From contig WLNM01000019.1 of the NCBI GenBank assembly GCA_009699825.1, positions 1 through 13,934 on the forward strand: a DNA stretch of 13,934 bases. The letters run 5' to 3'. Every line of letters begins with the position of its first letter. Positions within the stretch are counted from its first letter, which is position 1. The notes below the pieces were generated by a model that was not told where the DNA came from, did no database searches, and saw only the letters and a list, made by a program, of their open reading frames with translations. Of the stretch, positions 7,787 through 13,851 are shown one piece after another. Source of the stretch: Actinomycetota bacterium (GTDB taxonomy: Bacteria; Actinomycetota; Actinomycetes; Nanopelagicales; Nanopelagicaceae). Position numbers and translations under genes: made by a program.

Positions 7787-8902
7787 TTAGTTCTTCTGTG
7801 AATAATTTGGGGCATCTGCAACGTGTAATACATCGTGCGGATGGCTCTCTTGTAAACCTGCTGCAGTAATTTGAATCAGTCGGCCTTCGCGACGAAGTGT
7901 TTCGATGTCGGGTGCTCCTGCATAACCCATTCCAGAGCGCAAGCCGCCAACTAACTGATGTACAACATCTGCAGCAGATCCGCTGTAAGCAACTTTTCCT
8001 TCTATGCCTTCTGGAACTAATTTGTCTTCAGACAAAACATCATCTTGCATGTAGCGATCTTTTGAATACGATTTTTTATCTCCACGAGATTGCATGGCGC
8101 CAAGTGAACCCATTCCGCGATACGCCTTGTACTTACGCCCATCAATTTCAACTAGTTCGCCAGGAGATTCATCGCAGCCTGCAAGCAATGATCCAAGCAT
8201 TACAGAATTAGCACCAGCAACAATTGCTTTGACTATGTCACCTGAATATTGCAATCCACCATCAGCAATAAGTGGGATTCCTGCTTTTGTGCACGCCTTG
8301 CTTGCTTCCATGATTGCAGTAATTTGCGGAACACCAACTCCTGCAACAACACGCGTGGTACAAATTGATCCGGGACCAACGCCAACTTTTACAGCATCTG
8401 CACCTGCATTTATCAACGCTTGTGCACCTGCACGAGTTGCAACGTTTCCACCAATAACTTGCGTGGAGGGCGAAAATTTCTTGATGCGTGCGATTGCATC
8501 TAAGACTGCGCGGTGATGACCGTGTGCGGTATCTACGACAACAACATCGACTCCTGCTTCGATAAGTGCTTGTGCTCGGTTAAATCCGTCATCTCCAACA
8601 CCAACTGCCGCGCCGGCAAGGCCCACGTTTTTAACGAGCTTTACATGCGTCACTTGTTCTTCAATCGGTAAATTTCTATGGATGATTCCGATGCCGCCTG
8701 CTTTTGCCATTGCAATAGCCATTGCTGATTCTGTGACTGTGTCCATCGCAGATGAGACCAACGGAACGGAGAGTGAAATTGTGCGAGTGAGCCAGGTGCC
8801 AGTATTTACTTCGCTTGGAACAACTTCAGAGGCATCTGGAAGAAGTAAAACATCATCATAAGTGAGGCCGAGCATTGCGATTTTCTCAGTATCGCTACTC
8901 AT
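7787..8902 (-). CDS. guaB: IMP dehydrogenase, short form without CBS domains
   Basis: It oxidises IMP to XMP with NAD+, the committed step to GMP. The catalytic loop GPGSICTTR is intact with nucleophile C181. Other family motifs are LTYDDVLLLP (13-22), VSSAMDTVTE (49-58), IADGGLQYSGD, GMGSLGAM, the flap residues DRYMQDD, and VPEGIEGKVAYSG. The protein has 371 residues, whereas most bacterial GuaB proteins have about 490-510. The missing part is the pair of CBS domains: the chain runs straight from HRNLPIEEQVTHVKLVK (75-91) into VGLAGAAVGVGDD. Reading frame and flanking motifs are intact, so this is a clean domain absence. An AAGGAGG ribosome site lies 6 nt before the ATG. The first gene of the guaB-guaB3-guaA run, it is 65 nt downstream of the MerR gene. 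Confidence 0.95.
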   Translation of the reverse strand: MSSDTEKIAMLGLTYDDVLLLPDASEVVPSEVNTGTWLTRTISLSVPLVSSAMDTVTESAMAIAMAKAGGIGIIHRNLPIEEQVTHVKLVKNVGLAGAAVGVGDDGFNRAQALIEAGVDVVVVDTAHGHHRAVLDAIARIKKFSPSTQVIGGNVATRAGAQALINAGADAVKVGVGPGSICTTRVVAGVGVPQITAIMEASKACTKAGIPLIADGGLQYSGDIVKAIVAGANSVMLGSLLAGCDESPGELVEIDGRKYKAYRGMGSLGAMQSRGDKKSYSKDRYMQDDVLSEDKLVPEGIEGKVAYSGSAADVVHQLVGGLRSGMGYAGAPDIETLRREGRLIQITAAGLQESHPHDVLHVADAPNYSQKN

Positions 8903-8908
8903 CGCTGC

Positions 8909-8915
8909 CCTCCTT
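8909..8915 (-). promoter_or_regulatory. Strong Shine-Dalgarno of guaB
   Basis: AAGGAGG is placed 6 nt before the guaB ATG. It is the most complete ribosome-binding site in the window, in line with high demand for IMP dehydrogenase. Confidence 0.8.
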
Positions 8916-8921
8916 CACCTT

Positions 8922-8952
8922 TTTATATTCGCCACTCGCGGAAGAGGGTCAG
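8922..8952 (-). promoter_or_regulatory. Possible guaB promoter
   Basis: In the 65-nt gap between the MerR gene and guaB, TATAAA (8927-8922, 5 of 6 to consensus) follows CTGACC (8952-8947, 4 of 6 to TTGACA) with a long 19-nt spacer. If real, the gua genes have their own promoter and need not depend on read-through from the MerR gene. The spacing is poor and the evidence is motif-level only. Confidence 0.35.
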
Positions 8953-8967
8953 AGTCTATCGGTGCAA

Positions 8968-9843
8968 TTAGGCTCCAATTGCCCGCGTGATTTCCTCACA
9001 TGCGAAGTTTAAATCAGGGGTTTTCGTCATCTCCGCGCAATCACTTTCACTCCAACCAGGTCCACCTAAGAGTATGCGTGGTGCAGGGCGCATTGTTGGT
9101 AGATCTTTGAAAAATGAAGGGTCGGCATTTTCAACTAATTGCGCCCATAAGAAAATTGCGGGTGGTGCAAATTTTTCTACCATTGCTTCAAGGGCTGCAA
9201 ATGGGGTTCTGGCACCCAAGAATTGGCATTCAATATTTCTCTCAGCTAGCGCGGCGGACAAGGCATGAATTGCGAGTGAGTGCATTTCTTCACCAACTGA
9301 TGCGACAAGTACAGGCCGAGGATTGATCGGATTCTTCAGTAATGATTCGCGCTCACGCAAAACAGTTTTTAAAATCTCAGAGAAAAAGTGTTCAATTTCA
9401 ATCCCTTTACCTGTCTCTTCCCACACTTTTCCGAGCAGAACTAGAACAGGAACGATTACTTCTTGCCACGATTTAACAACACCATATTTTTCAAAGTCGT
9501 TGCGAAGTGTTTTTTCTATGAAATTTTTATCCATAGCCAGGGCTGCGTTATGCAAGACAGTGATCATTTCTTGGCGATCAGAAAACCCATTTACAATTCT
9601 TTCGACACTGATGGGATCTGCTGCACTTAATGCTCTCTCTGCTGCCAACGCCGGTGGAGTACCAGCGATTATTAATCGGCGCATTGTTGTTAATGTGGCT
9701 AAGTCTTCGATGCTATAGAGCCGATGTGAACCACTCTGGTGATCTGTGGGTCCAACGCCATATCGACGGGCCCAGGTTCGAAGAGTCGCCGGTGCCACAC
9801 CGAGGCGTCTGGCCACGGCTGCAACGGTTAATAGCTCTTCCAT
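8968..9843 (-). CDS. MerR-family regulator with B12-binding domain, CarH/LitR-like candidate photoreceptor
   Basis: The 291-residue regulator has an N-terminal MerR winged helix (LLTVAAVARRLGVAPATLR, RRYGVGP, GSHRLYSIEDL; residues 4-60), then a helical segment (about 80-165), then a cobalamin-binding Rossmann module (about 176-290). The helical segment contains W141 and E151-H152, the W-x9-EH motif that in CarH/LitR proteins holds the 5'-deoxyadenosyl group of AdoB12. The Rossmann module has E-x-H-x-x-A at 186-191, with H188 as the expected lower cobalt ligand, then FLGARTPF and a GG at 260-261. The residue after the motif tryptophan is E142, whereas Thermus CarH has H132 there, so photochemistry could differ. 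It may therefore be a B12- and light-responsive regulator. It diverges from whiB across 110 nt, and no Shine-Dalgarno is seen before its ATG. Targets are unknown. Confidence 0.85.
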   Translation of the reverse strand: MEELLTVAAVARRLGVAPATLRTWARRYGVGPTDHQSGSHRLYSIEDLATLTTMRRLIIAGTPPALAAERALSAADPISVERIVNGFSDRQEMITVLHNAALAMDKNFIEKTLRNDFEKYGVVKSWQEVIVPVLVLLGKVWEETGKGIEIEHFFSEILKTVLRERESLLKNPINPRPVLVASVGEEMHSLAIHALSAALAERNIECQFLGARTPFAALEAMVEKFAPPAIFLWAQLVENADPSFFKDLPTMRPAPRILLGGPGWSESDCAEMTKTPDLNFACEEITRAIGA

Positions 9844-9918
9844 GGGCTAATCGTGGCGTGATGAGAGGCAACTCACCACTCAGAACGCCCTTTGTGGAGG
9901 GAAATTGATGGTGGATAG

Positions 9919-9947
9919 TTGAACAACCTATGAAACGGTTGTACCTT
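9919..9947 (+). promoter_or_regulatory. Putative whiB promoter giving a leaderless transcript
   Basis: TTGAAC (9919-9924, 4 of 6 to TTGACA) and TACCTT (9942-9947, TANNNT type) are separated by exactly 17 nt. The -10 ends 6 nt before the ATG at 9954, so the transcript would start at that A. No ribosome-binding site precedes either candidate whiB start, which agrees with leaderless expression. Confidence 0.5.
9923..9942. repeat. Inverted repeat within the whiB core promoter (candidate operator)
   Basis: ACAACC (9923-9928) and GGTTGT (9937-9942) are perfect inverted 6-mers separated by 8 nt. They occupy the spacer and touch both the putative -35 and -10 elements of whiB. This is where MerR-type and other dimeric regulators commonly bind, and the divergent MerR-family gene is next door. 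Binding by that protein is inference. Confidence 0.45.
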
Positions 9948-9953
9948 CTCTGT

Positions 9954-10256
9954 ATGGCTGAAATTTCACGTTTACCCCAACCGATCGCTGATCACTGGGA
10001 GTGGCAGTACGAAGGTTCATGCCGCACGCTGCCTAGTGAGATGTTTTTCCATCCTGATGGAGAACGTGGCCCACGCAGACGCAATCGTGAAAATGCCGCA
10101 AAAGCAATTTGTGCCAGCTGTCCTGTTATTCAGCAATGTCGCGAACATGCATTAGCCGTGCAGGAGCCATATGGAATTTGGGGCGGACTTTCTGAAGACG
10201 ATCGCTTGGCGATTACTGGAAAAGTAACTCAATCTGAGGTTTCACACGCTTCGTAA
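9954..10256 (+). CDS. WhiB-family iron-sulfur transcriptional regulator (WhiB3/WhiD-like)
   Basis: A small redox- or NO-sensing [4Fe-4S] protein that binds the primary sigma factor to control transcription. Taking the ATG at 9954 gives 100 residues with the four cluster cysteines C23, C53, C56 and C62 (C-x29-C-x2-C-x5-C). The sigma-binding turn GIWGG and downstream LSEDDR follow. The stretch MFFHPDGERG and the placement next to groEL match WhiB3 of M. tuberculosis. An in-frame ATG at 9930 would add MKRLYLLC, but the internal ATG gives the family's usual length and start (MAEISRLPQPIADHW) and lies 6 nt after a plausible -10, so I prefer it. Neither start has a Shine-Dalgarno. The gene converges on groEL across a strong terminator. 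Assignment to WhiB3 rather than another WhiB clade is moderately sure. Confidence 0.92.
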   Translation: MAEISRLPQPIADHWEWQYEGSCRTLPSEMFFHPDGERGPRRRNRENAAKAICASCPVIQQCREHALAVQEPYGIWGGLSEDDRLAITGKVTQSEVSHAS

Positions 10257-10266
10257 ATATTTAGAT

Positions 10267-10307
10267 AAATAAAAACCCCTTCGCGATAAACGAAGGGGTT
10301 TTTATTT
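10267..10307. terminator. Strong bidirectional intrinsic terminator between whiB and groEL
   Basis: A perfect 17-bp stem pairs AAATAAAAACCCCTTCG (10267-10283) with its complement at 10291-10307, with a 7-nt loop. The core is the GC-rich CCCCTTCG/CGAAGGGG, and the flanking A and T runs provide a T-tract in either direction. It serves the convergent whiB (+) and groEL (-) transcripts. Confidence 0.93.
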
Positions 10308-10319
10308 CTAACTAATGAA

Positions 10320-11954
10320 TTAGTGGGAATGCCCACCTGGACCATGAGAATGTCCGTTACCACCAGCGTCAGGTGCTGCATCTGCTGGACGTTCGTAGAC
10401 AACAGCTTCTGTTGTAATAAACATCGCAGCAATTGATGCAGCATTTGCAAGTGCTGATCGAGTTACTTTAACTGGGTCAATAACGCCATCTTTTGCAAGA
10501 TCGCCATAGACATCAGTTGCAGCATTGAAACCTTCATGTGCTTTCATCGCGCGAACTTTTGCTACAACTACGTAACCTTCAAGTCCAGCATTTTCTGCAA
10601 TCCAACGAAGTGGTTCATCGCACGCCTTGCGAACAAGACGAACACCAACAGCCTTATCGCCAGTGAATCCAAGATCGCCTTCGAGAGCATCGGCAGCGTG
10701 TACAAGTGATGCGCCTCCGCCGATAACGATTCCTTCTTCTACAGCAGCGCGAGTTGCTGAAATAGCATCTTCAAGGCGGTGCTTCTTCTCCTTAAGTTCT
10801 ACTTCTGTGTGTGCGCCAACTTTGATTACGCAGACTCCACCAGCGAGTTTTGCAACGCGCTCTTGGAGCTTGCCGCGATCCCACTCTGAATCTGTAGTTG
10901 TTAATTCGTTGCGAATTTCTTGCACGCGAGCTGCAACGAGTTTCTTATCTCCACCACCGTCAACGATTGTGGTGGCATCTTTTGAAATCACAACGCGGCG
11001 TGCTTTACCAAGAGATTCAATTCCGATTTGATCGAGCTTCATTCCAATTTCTGATGAGATAACTGTTCCACCGGTCAGAATTGCAATGTCTTCGAGCATC
11101 GCTTTACGACGATCTCCAAAGCCAGGTGCTTTAACTGCAGCCGATGCAAATACACCACGCATGCGGTTCACAACCAGAGTTGAAAGAGCTTCTCCTTCAA
11201 CGTCTTCAGCAATGATCAGCAATGGCTTTGAAGCCTGTGCAATTTTTTCAAGGATTGGAAGCAAATCTGCGAGCGCAGAAATTTTATTTCCAACGATCAA
11301 AACGTATGCATCTTCTAGGACTGCTTCCATACGATCTTGATCTGTTACGAAGTATGGAGAGATATAGCCCTTATCAAATTGCATACCTTCTGTGAATTCG
11401 AGTTCGAGCGCCGTTGTTGAAGCTTCTTCAACTGTGATGACGCCATCTTTGCCGACCTTGTCCATCGCTTCTGCGATGAGGTCTCCAATGCTGCGATCTT
11501 GCGCCGAAATTGTTGCAACGTCAGCGATCTGTGCCTTGTCATTTACAACAGTGGCATTAGCGCGTAGACGTTCAGAGATTGCAATAACCGCAGCTTCAAT
11601 TCCGAGTTTTAGATCCATTGGTTGTGCGCCAGCTGCAAGGTTGCGAAGTCCTTCTTTAACCATTGCCTGAGCCAGAACTGTGGCCGTTGTTGTTCCATCA
11701 CCAGCGACATCGTTGGTCTTGGTTGCAACTTCTTTAACTAGTTGTGCTCCCATATTTTCAACAGGATCAGAGAGTTCAATTTCTTTGGCGATTGTTACGC
11801 CATCATTTGTAATTGTTGGAGCGCCGTATGACTTCGAGATAACAACGTTGCGACCCTTAGGTCCCAGAGTTACCTTGACAGTGTCAGCCAAAATATTGAC
11901 GCCGCGCTCCATTGCACGACGAGCATGCTCGTCGAATTCTAGAATCTTTCCCAT
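10320..11954 (-). CDS. groEL: Chaperonin GroEL with histidine-rich C-terminus
   Basis: The 60-kDa chaperonin subunit forms the tetradecameric ATP-driven folding chamber with GroES. The 544 residues begin MGKILEFDEHARRAMERGVN and show the nucleotide-binding LGPKGRNVV (30-38), D51, the catalytic-loop motif DVAGDGTTTA (82-91, D86), KAPGFGDRRKAML, and AAVEEGIVIGGGASL. The tail is not the usual GGM repeat: it ends GGNGHSHGPGGHSH, with four histidines in the last ten residues. A His-rich tail is the hallmark of actinobacterial GroEL1 proteins, which also sit beside groES, tsaD and a whiB gene. Its ATG directly abuts the groES TAA with no spacer, so translation should be coupled. Expression is probably under the CIRCE element upstream of groES. 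Confidence 0.97.
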   Translation of the reverse strand: MGKILEFDEHARRAMERGVNILADTVKVTLGPKGRNVVISKSYGAPTITNDGVTIAKEIELSDPVENMGAQLVKEVATKTNDVAGDGTTTATVLAQAMVKEGLRNLAAGAQPMDLKLGIEAAVIAISERLRANATVVNDKAQIADVATISAQDRSIGDLIAEAMDKVGKDGVITVEEASTTALELEFTEGMQFDKGYISPYFVTDQDRMEAVLEDAYVLIVGNKISALADLLPILEKIAQASKPLLIIAEDVEGEALSTLVVNRMRGVFASAAVKAPGFGDRRKAMLEDIAILTGGTVISSEIGMKLDQIGIESLGKARRVVISKDATTIVDGGGDKKLVAARVQEIRNELTTTDSEWDRGKLQERVAKLAGGVCVIKVGAHTEVELKEKKHRLEDAISATRAAVEEGIVIGGGASLVHAADALEGDLGFTGDKAVGVRLVRKACDEPLRWIAENAGLEGYVVVAKVRAMKAHEGFNAATDVYGDLAKDGVIDPVKVTRSALANAASIAAMFITTEAVVYERPADAAPDAGGNGHSHGPGGHSH

Positions 11955-12248
11955 TTACTTCTCGATAACAGCGAGAATGTCACGAGCAGATAGAACTAAG
12001 TACTCTTCATTGTTGTACTTAACTTCAGTTCCGCCGTACTTGCTATAAAGAACTACATCGCCAACCTTGACATCCATAGGAACTCGAACGCCATCATCAA
12101 AGCGACCTGGTCCAACAGCAATTACTGTGCCTTCTTGCGGCTTTTCTTTTGCTGTATCTGGGATAACAAGACCTGATGCAGTAGTTGTTTCAGCCTCGTT
12201 GGCCTTTACGACAATGCGATCTTCAAGCGGCTTAATGGCTACAGCCAT
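11955..12248 (-). CDS. groES: Co-chaperonin GroES
   Basis: The 97-residue, 10-kDa lid of the GroEL chamber. It has the family start AIKPLEDRIVVK, a mobile loop around residues 16-32 (ETTTASGLVIPDTAKEK) with the hydrophobic GLVI anchor that touches GroEL, and the C-terminal GTEVKYNNEEYLVLSARDILAVI. An AAGGAG ribosome site at 12262-12257 lies 8 nt before the ATG. It is the first gene of the groES-groEL operon, and its stop codon is immediately followed by the groEL ATG. An HrcA-type operator lies in the leader. Confidence 0.97.
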   Translation of the reverse strand: MAVAIKPLEDRIVVKANEAETTTASGLVIPDTAKEKPQEGTVIAVGPGRFDDGVRVPMDVKVGDVVLYSKYGGTEVKYNNEEYLVLSARDILAVIEK

Positions 12249-12256
12249 GGGTATAA

Positions 12257-12262
12257 CTCCTT
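12257..12262 (-). promoter_or_regulatory. Shine-Dalgarno of groES
   Basis: AAGGAG lies 8 nt before the groES ATG and is the only clear ribosome site for the operon, since groEL has none of its own. Confidence 0.75.
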
Positions 12263-12294
12263 CATATTTTCGATGTGTGGGCCAGGAGCCGCGA

Positions 12295-12321
12295 TTAGCA
12301 GACTCGACCCTTGAGTGCTAA
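12295..12321. promoter_or_regulatory. CIRCE operator (HrcA-binding site) of groESL
   Basis: On the minus strand, TTAGCACTC-N9-GTCTGCTAA matches the CIRCE consensus TTAGCACTC-N9-GAGTGCTAA at 16 of 18 positions: the first arm is perfect and the second differs at two bases. The site begins about 6 nt after a putative -10, so it would overlap the transcription start, the classical position for HrcA repression. The hrcA gene itself is not in the window. Confidence 0.9.
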
Positions 12322-12326
12322 CGCCA

Positions 12327-12356
12327 AGAGTACGCGGGGCTATTCCCCATGCGCAA
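12327..12356 (-). promoter_or_regulatory. Putative heat-shock-regulated promoter of groESL
   Basis: TTGCGC (12356-12351) and TACTCT (12332-12327) are spaced 18 nt apart on the minus strand, and the CIRCE arm starts 5 nt after the -10 hexamer. The match to consensus is only moderate, but the position relative to CIRCE is what the family predicts. Confidence 0.5.
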
Positions 12357-12364
12357 ATTAGGGG

Positions 12365-13396
12365 TTACACGCTCACAGTTGTGACAGCGAGGCTGGACGA
12401 AGCGCTCAGATCAATGGCTGAATAAGGGCGGCCGGCACTGCTCATGAGAGATCCCAAGGCTGCAACCATCGCTCCGTTATCTGTGCAGAGCAGAGGCGAA
12501 GGAATTCGCAGTAGCACTCCTGCGTCCCGACATCTCTGTTCGGCTAACTCTCGAAGACGCGAATTTGCGGCAACTCCCCCGGCGATAACCAAGGATTGGA
12601 TTCCCGTTGCCGTGCACGCTGCAAGTGATTTTTGTAAAAGTACATCAACAATGGCTTCTTGAAATGATGCTGCAACATCACCGCGTTTGTAATCAGGAGT
12701 TGATTCTAAATATCTGGCAACTGCTGTCTTAAGACCAGAGAATGAAAAATCATATGGACGAGTGCGCCAATCTTCTGCTTGCGTTAATCCTCGTGGAAAA
12801 TTAATTGCGCTGCTATCTCCATTTTTTGCTTCTAAATCTACAGCTGGTCCTCCAGGAAAACCGAGTCCCATGTCTCGCGCAATCTTGTCGAATGCTTCAC
12901 CCGCTGCGTCATCCATTGTCGAACCTAATGAAGTTATTGATGATGTGATGTCATTAATCTGCAAAATGGATGAGTGCCCACCGCTTACAAGTAAAGCAAT
13001 TGTCGGTTCAATTGCTTTGTCATGTGTTAAGTAATCAACACTGATATGAGCAGCTAAGTGATTAACACCAAATAGGGGTTTATCAAGTGCAAGTGCAATA
13101 GCTGCAGCCGTTGATGTTCCAACTAATAATGCGCCCACTAAGCCAGGACCAGCAGTCACAGCTATTGCATCAATATCTCGCAGTGAAACTTTTGCACTTT
13201 TAAGAGCGCGGTCAAGGGATGGAATCATCGCTTCTAGGTGCGCCCTGCTTGCTATTTCAGGAACTACGCCGCCAAAACGTGCATGTTCTTGCACACTAGA
13301 TGCAATTTCGTTTGCCAATAATGTGCGCCCTTTAACAATTCCAATGGCGGTTTCATCACACGAAGTTTCGATTCCAAGTACAAGTGGCTGGCTCAT
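12365..13396 (-). CDS. tsaD: tRNA N6-adenosine threonylcarbamoyltransferase
   Basis: It transfers the threonylcarbamoyl group from TC-AMP to A37 of ANN-decoding tRNAs (t6A), working with TsaB and TsaE. The 343 residues show the Kae1/TsaD signatures: LGIETSCDETA (7-17), VPEIASRAHLE (45-55), TAGPGLVGALLVG (81-93), the metal-binding HLAAH (H113, H117), LLVSGGHS (135-142), and DNGAMVAALG near the C-terminus, which supplies the metal-binding aspartate. Length is normal. The ATG overlaps the rimI stop by four bases (ATGA, 13393-13396), so tsaB, rimI and tsaD form a tightly coupled unit. The gap to groES (116 nt) contains the chaperonin promoter. Formerly called gcp. Confidence 0.97.
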   Translation of the reverse strand: MSQPLVLGIETSCDETAIGIVKGRTLLANEIASSVQEHARFGGVVPEIASRAHLEAMIPSLDRALKSAKVSLRDIDAIAVTAGPGLVGALLVGTSTAAAIALALDKPLFGVNHLAAHISVDYLTHDKAIEPTIALLVSGGHSSILQINDITSSITSLGSTMDDAAGEAFDKIARDMGLGFPGGPAVDLEAKNGDSSAINFPRGLTQAEDWRTRPYDFSFSGLKTAVARYLESTPDYKRGDVAASFQEAIVDVLLQKSLAACTATGIQSLVIAGGVAANSRLRELAEQRCRDAGVLLRIPSPLLCTDNGAMVAALGSLMSSAGRPYSAIDLSASSSLAVTTVSV

Positions 13397-13851
13397 GTCA
13401 GCTCTTTTCGCATTACGTGGGCATCGAGCCCCGGCCCGTAATAATTCTTGCGAGTATTAATTATTAAATATCCCAATGATTCATAGAGGGCTATGGCGGA
13501 TAAATTGGTTACGCCAACTTCAAGAATCATTGATGGTGCTACACGCATGAGTGACCATTTTTCAAGTGATTCCATAAAGTGACGAGCAATGCCACGTCTG
13601 CGCACTTCTGGAAGCACAGCAACTGTTAAAACATCTGCGTCCACGCCAGATGCAACAACCATGACGCCGGCGTATCCCACTATCTGTTTATCCGAATCCA
13701 GGGCCACTAAGAAATAACGAGTCTTAGGAATCCCAGCGAACTCTTCTTTGAATTGGCCCATCGACCAAGGAGCGTCTGCAAATAATGTGCGCTCCATTGA
13801 AACTAATACTGGAAGATCTAATGGCATTGCTTCACGAAAAGTTATGTCCAT
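13393..13851 (-). CDS. rimI: GNAT-family N-acetyltransferase, ribosomal protein S18 alanine acetyltransferase
   Basis: The 152-residue GNAT enzyme is predicted to acetylate the N-terminal alanine of ribosomal protein bS18. It has the acetyl-CoA-binding motif A, LTVAVLPEVRRRGIARHFME (about 75-94, with the R-R-G-I-A pyrophosphate loop), and motif B, ILEVGVTNLSAIALYESLGY (about 109-128), which contains the N-x3-A-x2-L-Y-x3-G-Y pattern of RimI proteins. Its place between tsaB and tsaD is the standard actinobacterial arrangement. It shares one base with the tsaB stop (TAATG) and four with the tsaD start. Substrate is inferred from family and context; other GNAT roles cannot be excluded from sequence. 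Confidence 0.9.
   Translation of the reverse strand: MDITFREAMPLDLPVLVSMERTLFADAPWSMGQFKEEFAGIPKTRYFLVALDSDKQIVGYAGVMVVASGVDADVLTVAVLPEVRRRGIARHFMESLEKWSLMRVAPSMILEVGVTNLSAIALYESLGYLIINTRKNYYGPGLDAHVMRKELT

Noticed and set aside
7787..8902. Short guaB as a frameshifted or pseudogenised copy
   Set aside because: Reading frame is continuous, catalytic loop, flap and C-terminus are intact, and the missing segment corresponds exactly to the CBS insertion, so it is a domain loss and not decay.
8903..8967. A purine riboswitch ahead of guaB
   Set aside because: The leader is only 65 nt, too short for the known guanine or PRPP/ppGpp aptamers with an expression platform, and shows no three-way-junction pairing.
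9323..9718. 131-residue plus-strand frame inside the MerR gene, and similar at 8094-8516 inside guaB
   Set aside because: Opposite strand of confidently identified genes, no recognisable motif, composition typical of antisense frames.
9844..9900. A promoter for the MerR gene in the divergent gap
   Set aside because: No -10/-35 pair with reasonable spacing and no Shine-Dalgarno could be found; the best hexamer (CACGAT) is too weak to annotate.
10627..11031. 134-residue open frame antisense to groEL, with other long frames at 11392-11670 and 11680-12048
   Set aside because: They lie wholly or mostly within groEL/groES coding on the other strand, have low-complexity Ser/Thr/Ala-rich translations and no ribosome site; they are shadows of a well-conserved gene.
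12333..12364. GGGG-AATA-CCCC and overlapping CCCC...GGGG hairpins downstream of tsaD as a terminator
   Set aside because: Stems are only 4 bp, the two foldings exclude each other, and no T-tract follows; the region is better explained as the groESL promoter.
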